Positions 34,403 through 41,568 of a stretch of DNA of 41,990 bases are shown one piece after another. The DNA is from a virus. The translations under genes and the position numbers were made by a program. How positions within the stretch are numbered: the first letter of the stretch is position 1; every line of letters begins with the position of its first letter. The stretch lies in the IMG/VR virus record IMGVR_UViG_3300017719_000036, positions 1-41,990 of that record, one strand, 5' to 3'. The notes under the pieces were generated by a model. That model had not been told where the DNA came from and did no database searches. It saw only the letters and a program-made list of their open reading frames with translations.

Positions 34403-34918
34403 ATGATAGAAGTAGCTAAATTAGATAGTAATAATAAAATTGTTAATACTTTTGCAATTCACAAAGCATATAGTAAAGACGCTACAGGTACAATTAGCCA
34501 ATCAAAGATTAAAGAATATTGTGTTGCAACTTTTGGTGGTACAGCAGATGAATACTTAGGAAACTTACCTAATATTGGCGGTACGGCAAACAAAGACGAT
34601 TTCTATGACGCAGATAAAAACTGTTTTCATGGAGGAAGACCTATCGATATGGCAGGTTCTCCATGTTCTTCATGGACATTAAATGCAGCTACAGGTCAAT
34701 GGGAACCACCTCACAACTATGTAAGACAATTAGATGATGGTGCTGATTTTAATTATGAAACTGTTGCAGGTGTACAATACGGAATTTTTACTTGGAGAGA
34801 AGAAACAAACTCTTGGTATGCAAAAAAACATTCTGAATATAAAGATGGCAATACATCAGCCGCATTTTACAAGTTCGACAATACAGATAAGACTTGGAAA
34901 TCACATACTGATTTCTAA
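34403..34918 (+). CDS. Small partner of glycine-rich fibre, copy 3
   Basis: 171 aa, 1 nt after its fibre. Conserved blocks: 'VAKLDSNNKIVNTFAI', 'LGNLPNIGGTANKDDFYDADKNCFHGGRP', 'PCSSWTLNAATGQWEPPHNY' and 'FTWREETNSWYAKKH'. It is about 20 residues longer than the other partners, with an extra acidic segment ('QLDDGADFNYETVAG') and a last 'KTWKSHTDF' block. A perfect 16-nt palindrome follows its stop, perhaps closing the unit. Confidence 0.6.
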   Translation: MIEVAKLDSNNKIVNTFAIHKAYSKDATGTISQSKIKEYCVATFGGTADEYLGNLPNIGGTANKDDFYDADKNCFHGGRPIDMAGSPCSSWTLNAATGQWEPPHNYVRQLDDGADFNYETVAGVQYGIFTWREETNSWYAKKHSEYKDGNTSAAFYKFDNTDKTWKSHTDF

Positions 34919-34921
34919 AAC

Positions 34922-34937
34922 CAACTCCTAGGAGTTG
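34922..34937 (+). terminator. Perfect 16-nt palindrome, possible terminator or processing hairpin
   Basis: CAACTCCTAGGAGTTG is fully self-complementary and can form a 6-bp stem with a CTAG loop. It lies 3 nt after the partner stop and 1 nt before the late-promoter-like CTAAATAA. No U-tract follows, so a classical intrinsic terminator is unlikely; an operator or RNA-processing site is possible. Confidence 0.4.
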
Positions 34938-34938
34938 A

Positions 34939-34946
34939 CTAAATAA
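34939..34946 (+). promoter_or_regulatory. Late-promoter-like CTAAATAA
   Basis: A degenerate version of the late box directly after the palindrome and 7 nt before the ATG of the oxygenase gene; weak evidence only. Confidence 0.3.
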
Positions 34947-34953
34947 TGGTATA

Positions 34954-35532
34954 ATGATGAAAAACTTTAATGATGGTTTTATTGATGTAATAGATAATTT
35001 TCTTCCAAAATATACATTTCAAAGAATACAAGAATTAGTTTTATCTACTGATTTTTTTTGGCATTGGACAGAAAACGATTACAACGAAGCAGACCCCACT
35101 CTAAAAAATATAAAAGAACAAGACATTGGTACATACATGATGTCACATGTTTTATATATTCCTCACAAAGAAACAAGTCCATTATATAAATCATTCCTTC
35201 CTATCACGGATAGTGTGAGGGAACATGGGTATTCTACTATTAGACCATTAAAATTTAAACTAAATATGTACACCAATCAAGGTAAACATAATCATCTAGC
35301 TAAACACAAAGATTTTTATGAAGTAGATAAATCGGAGAAGTTTATTACAGGTGTTTTAGGTTTAACAAATGATAATGGCGCTACTGTAATTGGTGATAAA
35401 GAATTTAAAACAAAAGAAAATACTATGGTTCTTTTTGATGGTAATTTGTTGCATGGTGGATATACACAAACAGATACCAAAAGAAGAGTTATATTAAATG
35501 TAAACTATGAGGTTAGAAAATGGGTAAATTAA
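34954..35532 (+). CDS. Fe(II)/2-oxoglutarate-dependent oxygenase
   Basis: 192 aa. The iron triad is His118-Lys-Asp120 ('LAKHKDFYEV') and His167 ('GNLLHGGYTQ'), with Arg177/Arg178 ('TKRRVILNVNYEV') for 2OG. The 'KFKLNMYTNQGKHNH' strand before the HxD is typical of phage 2OG enzymes. The C-terminus overlaps the start of the halogenase gene by 13 nt, so the two are probably translated together and may act on the same target. Substrate unknown. Confidence 0.8.
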   Translation: MMKNFNDGFIDVIDNFLPKYTFQRIQELVLSTDFFWHWTENDYNEADPTLKNIKEQDIGTYMMSHVLYIPHKETSPLYKSFLPITDSVREHGYSTIRPLKFKLNMYTNQGKHNHLAKHKDFYEVDKSEKFITGVLGLTNDNGATVIGDKEFKTKENTMVLFDGNLLHGGYTQTDTKRRVILNVNYEVRKWVN

Positions 35533-37133
35533 ACGATATCAAAATCATTGGTGGTGGTTCTGCTGGTTGGATGACAGCAACAACACTAATAAGAAAATTG
35601 CCGAAAGGCCATAAAATAACATTAATCGAAAGTCCTAATATCGCAACCGTAGGTGTTGGAGAAAGTACAATTGGCGGAATATCTAATTGGTTAGCTTCAG
35701 TTAAGCTTCATTCAAAATTAAACGAGTTTGTAAAACTTACAGACGGTACTATTAAATTGAGTATTCGTTTCGAAGACTTTTACAAAAAAGGTGACGGCGG
35801 GTTTCATTACCCATTTGGCCTGCCGGTTACCCTAGGTAATAGTTTTGGTACAAATGATTGGTATGTTAAAAAGATGAAATATCCAGAAACACATCCTTCA
35901 GATTTTGCAACACAGATGTATGGTCAAATGGCCATGGTCAATGCAAACACATTAACAAACAAAGAAACAAATATACCTTTTAATTGGGCAGGCGACAAAG
36001 CATTACACTTTGACGCAACTAAATTTGGATTATATTTAAAAGATACTGTATGTATTCCTGAAGGAGTACAACATGTCAAAGCAAATGTTCAAGATGTAAT
36101 TACAAAAGACGGTGCAGTTGATAAAGTTATATTAGATAATGGCGAAGAAGTCACGGCAGATTTGTTTATTGATTGTACAGGTTTCAAATCGTTATTATTA
36201 GGCAAAGCATTAAATGAAGAATTCATAGATTATTCTCCTATCTTACCAAACAATTCAGCATGGGCGACAAGATTACCTTATAAAAATAGAAAAAAAGAAA
36301 TGAATTTATATACAGATTGTTTAGCTATGAATAATGGTTGGGTATGGAAAATACCTTTATGGACTAGGTGGGGAAGTGGTTATGTATATTCAAACAAATA
36401 CATTTCAGACGAAGACGCATTACAAGAGTTTAAAGACTTTATTAAAAAGAAAGATTATACTAGTGCTAATGTAGATGAATTAGAATTTAAAAATATTAAG
36501 ATGAGAGTTGGCCGTCATAAAAGATTGTGGGTCAAAAATGTATGTGCTATTGGATTAGCAGGTGGGTTTATAGAACCATTAGAAAGTAATGGTTTATATT
36601 CAGTACATGAATTTTTAAATGAATTGGTAAAAGCAATCGGTGGCGATAGAGCAGGTCACTATACAGCATATGATAGAAACGAATTTAATAATAGTGTGAC
36701 CTCAAAGTTTGACGGTTTTGCAGCCTTTGTTGCTATGCATTATTCATTATCACATAGAGATGATACAGAATATTGGAGAGATGTTAATGAAAGAGATTAT
36801 GTTGAATTATGGGAAAAAATGGGTCATTCAAAACATAATCCATTTGAGGATTCTTTTAGAAGAAAAAATCTTGAAGGTTCTTGGGGTCTGTATGAAGGAT
36901 TAAATTGTATTGCTCCAGGAATGAGATGGAATATTTTAAGTGAAGGCCTTGTAAGTTTAACGGATGCCGTAGAAAATCCAGTACAAAATTATAATACTTT
37001 TTGGGAAGAGAGTATTAGAAAATTAAATGCAAGAAGTAAGAGTTGGTCAGAGATAGCTAAGAGACTACCAAGCACTTACGAATTTATTAGAGATGAGTTT
37101 TTTGATGGTAAAGATGAAATCACACCCGAATAA
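35520..37133 (+). CDS. Flavin-dependent tryptophan-halogenase-like enzyme (VirX1-like)
   Basis: 537 aa, full family length. FAD-binding GxGxxG at residues 11-16 ('GGGSAGWMTA'), 'GVGEST' near 45-50, catalytic Lys79 ('GTIKLSIRFEDF'; the same number as in PrnA), the halogenase signature WxWxIP at 274-279 ('GWVWKIP'), and 'GGFIEPLESNG' near 348-358 containing the conserved glutamate. All key residues are present, so it is probably active. FADH2 must come from elsewhere, since no flavin reductase gene is in the window. Cyanophage VirX1 is the known viral member and iodinates diverse aromatic substrates. Here flanking oxygenases and fibres suggest a protein or peptide substrate, but a free small molecule is equally possible. 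Confidence 0.9.
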   Translation: MGKLNDIKIIGGGSAGWMTATTLIRKLPKGHKITLIESPNIATVGVGESTIGGISNWLASVKLHSKLNEFVKLTDGTIKLSIRFEDFYKKGDGGFHYPFGLPVTLGNSFGTNDWYVKKMKYPETHPSDFATQMYGQMAMVNANTLTNKETNIPFNWAGDKALHFDATKFGLYLKDTVCIPEGVQHVKANVQDVITKDGAVDKVILDNGEEVTADLFIDCTGFKSLLLGKALNEEFIDYSPILPNNSAWATRLPYKNRKKEMNLYTDCLAMNNGWVWKIPLWTRWGSGYVYSNKYISDEDALQEFKDFIKKKDYTSANVDELEFKNIKMRVGRHKRLWVKNVCAIGLAGGFIEPLESNGLYSVHEFLNELVKAIGGDRAGHYTAYDRNEFNNSVTSKFDGFAAFVAMHYSLSHRDDTEYWRDVNERDYVELWEKMGHSKHNPFEDSFRRKNLEGSWGLYEGLNCIAPGMRWNILSEGLVSLTDAVENPVQNYNTFWEESIRKLNARSKSWSEIAKRLPSTYEFIRDEFFDGKDEITPE

Positions 37134-37722
37134 TAAAAATAAAAACTTTATTGCTGGTTGGTATATAGATAAATCTGTTTGTGATGATTTAATAGATTTT
37201 TTTGAAGATACTACAACTGAAAAGTGGAAAGGCGGTTTTGGAAAAGACGATATTCCAAATCCACTTATTAAAGATAGTACAGACACCGTTTTTTGGCCTA
37301 ATACAAATGACAAGAGATGTATGAATTATTATAACGAGTTAGAAAAATGTGTACCTGAATATATAAAATTATATCCTGAAACTAACGAAACTGAAAAATG
37401 GTCAATTTGTAGATATGGTACACAAATACAAAAATATAATCCAGGTGGTGCTTATTTCAGAGAACATTTTGAAAGAGCGTTAGGACCAGTTTCAGATAGA
37501 TTTTTAGTTTACATGACATTTTTAAATGATGTGACAGATGGTGGCGGTACATATTTTAAGTATCAAGATTTAGAAATTAAAGCCGAAAAGGGTTTGACAA
37601 TAATATGGCCTACTGATTTTACTCATACTCATAAGGGTGTAGTATCAAATACTCAAACAAAATACATTGCAACTGGATGGTATGCATTTGAGGATATGGG
37701 AGAATTTAAGAATTATGCATAA
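37114..37722 (+). CDS. Prolyl-4-hydroxylase-like 2OG oxygenase
   Basis: 202 aa from ATG 37114. In-frame ATGs at 37093 and 37105 are alternatives, and all overlap the halogenase end. The P4H-type core: 'IQKYNPGGAYFREHFE' with iron ligands His118 and Glu120 (HxE in place of HxD, as often in phage members), 'VTDGGGTYFKYQDL', 'KGLTIIWPTDFTHTHKG' with distal His173, and Lys183 ('TKYIATGWY') as 2OG anchor, as in prolyl hydroxylases. Likely hydroxylates a peptidyl residue. The HxE variant should be kept in mind, since loss of the carboxylate geometry can change activity. Confidence 0.82.
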   Translation: MKSHPNNKNKNFIAGWYIDKSVCDDLIDFFEDTTTEKWKGGFGKDDIPNPLIKDSTDTVFWPNTNDKRCMNYYNELEKCVPEYIKLYPETNETEKWSICRYGTQIQKYNPGGAYFREHFERALGPVSDRFLVYMTFLNDVTDGGGTYFKYQDLEIKAEKGLTIIWPTDFTHTHKGVVSNTQTKYIATGWYAFEDMGEFKNYA

Positions 37723-38299
37723 TATAAAAGAATTAACTATGGAACAGCATAAGAATGCTGAACGACAAGAGTTTGTAAAAACTTTAATGTCAGGTAATAT
37801 TAATAAACAATTGTACGCAACATATCTTTTTAATCAGTTAAAGTGTTATTCTGTATTAGAAAAATATGCTTTAGCAAACTCTTTGTTTTTAGATTTGCCT
37901 GGAATAGAAAGAGCCCCACACTTGCATTATGACTATGAGGCATTATGGACAAACGAATATGAAAAACCACCTGTACAAGAAAGTACAGAAAAGTATGTAA
38001 AACACATAGAGACTATCAAAGATGACGCTGAAAAATTATATGCTCATATCTATGTAAGACATATGGGCGATTTATCTGGTGGTCAAATGATTAGAAAGAA
38101 AACACCAGGACCTAATAGATACTATAAATTTGCAGGTCTACAACAACAAGAATACAAAACAATAATCAAAGAAAAAGTTGAAGCATACATGAATGTTTAT
38201 CAAATAAATGTTTTAGCTGAAGCAAGGTTTTGTTTTGAAAGTGCAACACAATTATTTAAAGAGATGAGGAGTTTGGATGCTTTGGGACATTTTAATTAA
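37715..38299 (+). CDS. ho1: Heme oxygenase
   Basis: 194 aa from ATG 37715, the start that leaves the usual short helix before the proximal histidine; longer in-frame starts overlap the P4H gene more. His12 in 'TMEQHKNAERQEF' is the proximal heme ligand. 'YVRHMGDLSGGQMI' (residues ~113-126) is the distal-helix signature with the flexible GDLSGG. 'YLFNQLKCYSVLE' is the typical second helix. It converts heme to biliverdin IX-alpha, CO and Fe(II), using reduced ferredoxin. Together with the bilin reductase downstream (overlap 23 nt) it forms a heme-to-bilin unit known from marine phages. Confidence 0.9.
   Translation: MHNIKELTMEQHKNAERQEFVKTLMSGNINKQLYATYLFNQLKCYSVLEKYALANSLFLDLPGIERAPHLHYDYEALWTNEYEKPPVQESTEKYVKHIETIKDDAEKLYAHIYVRHMGDLSGGQMIRKKTPGPNRYYKFAGLQQQEYKTIIKEKVEAYMNVYQINVLAEARFCFESATQLFKEMRSLDALGHFN
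38267..38271 (+). promoter_or_regulatory. Ribosome-binding site supporting the 38277 start
   Basis: AGGAG lies 5 nt before ATG 38277, inside the end of the heme oxygenase gene; the later in-frame ATGs at 38313 and 38322 lack such a site. Confidence 0.6.
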
Positions 38300-38963
38300 G
38301 AATACTAATACTATGATAGACATGCTCAACGCTTCATGTGAAGAGTATAAAGAACCAGGTATGGAAAGATTTAACAACGAAGAGTTTGGCTGGGTCAATA
38401 GAACATGGAAGAATAAAGATATACGAAGAGCACATGTTGATGTAGTTGATGTAAGAGATACTAAAAAATTATGGATGTGTCATGTATGTTTATTTCCAAA
38501 TACTACAAATGGCGGACCTATATATGGTTTTGATGTAATATGTGGCGCTAGAAAAATCACAGGTGCCTTTCACGATTTCAGTCCATTACTTAAAAAAGAA
38601 CACCCTTTGACAACATGGTTTGTAGATGATGTAAAACATTATAAACCTAGCAAAGATAGAGAATTGCCTGATTGGGCAAAAGCAATTTTTAGTCCTGGTA
38701 TGATAGCAGCTGGTAATATACAAGAAGATGAAGAAGCTCAACAAGTATGTGATATATCTTTAGGAACATTAAATCACTATATAAGACATATAGGTGAATA
38801 CAATGGTGATAGTGATGAAAAAGATGTTATTGAGGCACAAAACTATTACTGTACTCATCAACAAATGAATCCACATACACCAAAAGTTATGGAAAGACTT
38901 GGTTTACCAGAGGAAGACATTAAGTTGTTTTGTTCCGATAATCTATTCCCCAAGATAAAATAA
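38277..38963 (+). CDS. pcyX: Ferredoxin-dependent bilin reductase, PcyX-like
   Basis: 228 aa. FDBR hallmarks: 'GPIYGFDVICGARKITGAFHDFSPLL' (Asp86 and Asp100 in the substrate-pocket strands) and the C-terminal 'YYCTHQQMNPHTPKVMERLG' helix with the conserved Q..N..T pattern. The short N-terminus ('YKEPGMERFN.EEFGWVNRTW') fits PcyX/PcyA rather than PebA. PcyX was described from uncultured oceanic phages next to a heme oxygenase gene and makes phycoerythrobilin from biliverdin. The same pairing is seen here. It needs host or phage ferredoxin. PebS or PcyA remain alternatives until aligned. Confidence 0.83.
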   Translation: MLWDILIKNTNTMIDMLNASCEEYKEPGMERFNNEEFGWVNRTWKNKDIRRAHVDVVDVRDTKKLWMCHVCLFPNTTNGGPIYGFDVICGARKITGAFHDFSPLLKKEHPLTTWFVDDVKHYKPSKDRELPDWAKAIFSPGMIAAGNIQEDEEAQQVCDISLGTLNHYIRHIGEYNGDSDEKDVIEAQNYYCTHQQMNPHTPKVMERLGLPEEDIKLFCSDNLFPKIK

Positions 38964-38967
38964 CTAT

Positions 38968-38975
38968 TATAAATA
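38968..38975 (+). promoter_or_regulatory. T4-type late promoter TATAAATA upstream of gp13
   Basis: Exact octamer in the 41-nt gap between the bilin reductase gene and gp13, followed by a purine-rich leader; it drives the neck/terminase operon and marks the end of the accessory region. Confidence 0.72.
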
Positions 38976-39004
38976 TACCGTAGAGGAACAAAAAGGTATA
39001 AGAT

Positions 39005-39811
39005 ATGGCAAAACCATCAACAAGACAACAACTAAAGGAATACGCTTTAAGAGCATTAGGACATCCTGTAATAGAGATTAACGCAGATGATGACCAACTT
39101 GAAGATAGAATAGACGAAAGTTTACAGTATTTCGCACAATATCATTATGACGCTATTAGACGGACTTATTTAAAGTACCAGTTAACAGAGGCTGAAAAGG
39201 CTAGATTAACAGGTAACTCTAGTGAGACTGTGACTGTGGATTCTACAACCACAGAATGGTTAGAACAAAACAATTACTTGAATGTTCCCGAAGGTGTTTT
39301 GTCTGTAATTAATATCTTTCCTTTTTCAAACAAAGGTAATCTAAACTTATTTGATGTAAGATACCAATTAAGATTAAATGACCTATACGACTTCTCATCT
39401 ACAAGTGTAATCAATTATGATGTTGTTATGAGACAACTAGACTTTTTGGACCACATACTAGTAGGAGAAAAACCTTTAAGATTTAATCAAAACGATAACA
39501 GACTGTATATTGACATGGATTGGAAAAATGATTTAGCAGTCGGCGAATATCTAGTTATTGAGTGTTATAGAGAATTAGACCCTACAAAACATTCAGATGT
39601 TTATAATGACTTATATCTAAAAAGATATGTCACAGCAAAATTCAAAGCACAATGGGGTGCCAACTTATCTAAATTTAATGGTGTTGCCATGTTAGGTGGT
39701 GTTTCATTAAATGGTGCAGAAATTTATTCACAAGCATTAGCTGAGATTGAAAAACTAGAAACAGATATTAGAAGTACATACGAATTAAATCCAGCAATGA
39801 TGATAGGATAA
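39005..39811 (+). CDS. gp13: Neck protein gp13 (T4-like)
   Basis: 268 aa. The start 'AKPSTRQQLKEYALRALGHPVIEINADDDQLEDRIDESLQYFAQYHYD' is characteristic of gp13 in marine T4-like phages ('R..L..YCLR.LG.PV.EINV.DDQ..D..D.A...F..YH.D'). gp13 joins the portal-proximal neck of the completed head to the tail. Its fixed neighbours gp14, gp15 and gp16 follow in the same order as in T4. The 'KAQWGANLSKFNGVAMLGGV' helix near the end is also typical. Confidence 0.92.
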   Translation: MAKPSTRQQLKEYALRALGHPVIEINADDDQLEDRIDESLQYFAQYHYDAIRRTYLKYQLTEAEKARLTGNSSETVTVDSTTTEWLEQNNYLNVPEGVLSVINIFPFSNKGNLNLFDVRYQLRLNDLYDFSSTSVINYDVVMRQLDFLDHILVGEKPLRFNQNDNRLYIDMDWKNDLAVGEYLVIECYRELDPTKHSDVYNDLYLKRYVTAKFKAQWGANLSKFNGVAMLGGVSLNGAEIYSQALAEIEKLETDIRSTYELNPAMMIG

Positions 39812-39815
39812 TGAC

Positions 39816-40637
39816 ATGCCAGTTAATCACTACTTTCAGGCAGGTAAGGGCATTGGTAACCACGCAGAGAAAAGGTTACACGAAGATTTAATCGTTGAAG
39901 GCCTAAAGATTTATGGCCAAGATGTTCACTACCTACCTCGTACATTAGTTAATCAAGACCTTATTTTAGGAGAGGACACCTCTTCTCGTTTTGATGATAG
40001 CTATGCTATCGAAATGTACTTTGAAACAAATGAAGGTTTTGCTGGCGACCAAGAATTAATCAACAAGTTTGGTTTAGAAATAAGAGACGATACAACCTTA
40101 ATGGTTGCTAAGAGAAGTTGGGATTATTTAGTTGGTAATAAATCAAATCTAATAGCTGCAGGTAGACCAAATGAGGGTGATGTAATTTATGTACCCTTAA
40201 TGAATTCGTTTTTTGAAATACTATTTGTAGAAGACCAAGAGCCTTTCTTTCAATTAGGCAACTTACCAGTTTACAAACTTCGTGTCACTCGTTGGGAATA
40301 TTCAAACGAACAAATCAATACAGGCGTTGAGGGTATTGATAAGGCTGAAGATGAGTATTCATTAAATTACTTTAAACATAAGATGTCATTAGAAGATGGC
40401 CAGGCTGCATTAGATGGCGAAGGCTCAATTATGTTAGAACAAGGTTATAACACAGGTAAAAATGCTTTCTTAATGTTAGAAACTTATGTTGGAGAAAGTC
40501 CAGAATTTACACAAACACAATCAGCATATGCAGACAATCTAAATTTAAATACAGAAGCGGGTTATACAACTGAAAGTCTTGCAGACGATATCATAGACTT
40601 TAGCGAAAGAAACCCATTTGGGGAGATTGATGAATAA
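39816..40637 (+). CDS. gp14: Neck protein gp14 (T4-like)
   Basis: 273 aa. 'NHYFQAGKGIGNHAEKRLHEDLIVEGLKIYGQDVHYLPR' and 'RFDDSYAIEMYFETNEGFAGDQELINKFGLEIRDD' are the typical N-terminal half of gp14. 'LRVTRWEYSNEQINTGVEGID' is the conserved C-terminal region. gp14 forms the neck collar with gp13. The stop overlaps the next start (TAATG), showing a compact late operon. Length is close to that of T4 gp14 (256 aa). Confidence 0.92.
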   Translation: MPVNHYFQAGKGIGNHAEKRLHEDLIVEGLKIYGQDVHYLPRTLVNQDLILGEDTSSRFDDSYAIEMYFETNEGFAGDQELINKFGLEIRDDTTLMVAKRSWDYLVGNKSNLIAAGRPNEGDVIYVPLMNSFFEILFVEDQEPFFQLGNLPVYKLRVTRWEYSNEQINTGVEGIDKAEDEYSLNYFKHKMSLEDGQAALDGEGSIMLEQGYNTGKNAFLMLETYVGESPEFTQTQSAYADNLNLNTEAGYTTESLADDIIDFSERNPFGEIDE

Positions 40638-40804
40638 TGGATAGAGATAGAACAAAACAATTATTAGAACATACTAATAAAATGAATAAACAAAAAAAAG
40701 AACTAGAGATGTCTAAAAATTTAAGAAAAGAAGTTGAAATTGGTGCAACAGGCACACAAAGATATAGAATTAAAAACGGACCTAATAAAGGTAAGATACT
40801 ATAA
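40637..40804 (+). CDS. Small basic ORF between gp14 and gp15
   Basis: 55 aa (start 'MDRDRTKQLLEHTNKMNKQK'). The frame is bounded by 1-nt overlaps on both sides (TAATG at 40635 and at 40802), which is strong evidence that it is translated. It is rich in Lys/Arg/Gln; the first half is a charged helix and the end reads 'QRYRIKNGPNKGKIL'. I do not recognise a function; location suggests a neck or tail completion accessory. Confidence 0.65.
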   Translation: MDRDRTKQLLEHTNKMNKQKKELEMSKNLRKEVEIGATGTQRYRIKNGPNKGKIL

Positions 40805-41568
40805 TGTTTGGTAACCATTATTACAATCAAAGTTTTAGAAAGTTGACCGTAGCGTTTGGTCAAATTTTTAATAATATACTTGTACAAACAAAAAACAAAA
40901 CTGGTGGTGTGACAGGTCGAATGAGAGTACCTTTAGCATATGCACCAAAAGAAAAGTTTATACAAAGATTAGACCAACAATCTGATTTAAATAACAGAGA
41001 GTTTGCTGTTGTATTGCCTAGAATGGGATTTGAGATTACAGGTTTGGCATATGATGGTTCAAGAAAACTAACTAGAGTACAGAAAAGAGTTAAGGTTAAA
41101 AATGATGAGACTATGAATTTTAATTATCAACCTGTACCTTATGATATTAGTTTTAATTTATATACATTTACAGCAACTGCCGAAAATGGTTTGCAAATTA
41201 TTGAACAGATATTACCCTACTTTCAACCAGATTATACGGTAACAATTAATGCCGTTCCTGAAATGGATATTAAAACAGATGTACCTATTATTCTAAATGG
41301 TGTACAATATGAAGATACTTATGATGGTAGTTTTACAAATAGAAGAGCAGTAATTTATACATTAGGATTTACAGCAAAAACATATCTATATGGTCCTATG
41401 AATAACAGTAAGATTATTAGAAAGGTAACAGCTGACGCTTCTGCTGATTTACCAAATGCATTAACACAAGAGAAAATAGTTATTCAACCTAATCCAACAA
41501 GTGCAGACGCAGATGACGATTTCGGATTTACAACAACAATAACTTTTTATGAGAACGGTGAACAATAA
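40804..41568 (+). CDS. gp15: Tail sheath stabiliser/completion protein gp15 (T4-like)
   Basis: 254 aa. 'MFGNHYYNQSFRKLTVAFGQIFNNI' matches T4 gp15 ('MFGYFYNSSFRR...GDLFSNI'). 'MRVPLAYAPKEKFIQRL', 'LPRMGFEITG.AYD' and 'IIEQILPYFQPDYTVTIN' also correspond to T4 gp15 in order. gp15 caps the tail tube and sheath and accepts the neck. The stop overlaps the gp16 start (TAATG). Confidence 0.93.
   Translation: MFGNHYYNQSFRKLTVAFGQIFNNILVQTKNKTGGVTGRMRVPLAYAPKEKFIQRLDQQSDLNNREFAVVLPRMGFEITGLAYDGSRKLTRVQKRVKVKNDETMNFNYQPVPYDISFNLYTFTATAENGLQIIEQILPYFQPDYTVTINAVPEMDIKTDVPIILNGVQYEDTYDGSFTNRRAVIYTLGFTAKTYLYGPMNNSKIIRKVTADASADLPNALTQEKIVIQPNPTSADADDDFGFTTTITFYENGEQ

Larger units (their letters stand above)
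29312..34918 (+). repeat. Three tandem fibre-plus-partner modules
   Basis: Modules at 29312-31139, 31160-32999 and 33010-34918 each encode a ~460-aa glycine-rich fibre and a 151-171-aa partner. Paralogy is clear at protein level (shared domain order, 'SDAE.VYMDG', 'IVVIRY'), while spacing and partner sequences differ. This indicates repeated duplication followed by divergence. Confidence 0.85.

Noticed and set aside
37667-37714. Longer N-terminus of the heme oxygenase
   Set aside because: The added residues are the P4H C-terminus read in another frame; heme oxygenases start shortly before the proximal histidine helix.
37715-38963. Proof of a cyanobacterial host from bilin genes
   Set aside because: Heme oxygenase and PcyX-like genes are also known from phages not linked to cyanobacteria, and no photosystem genes are present in this window.
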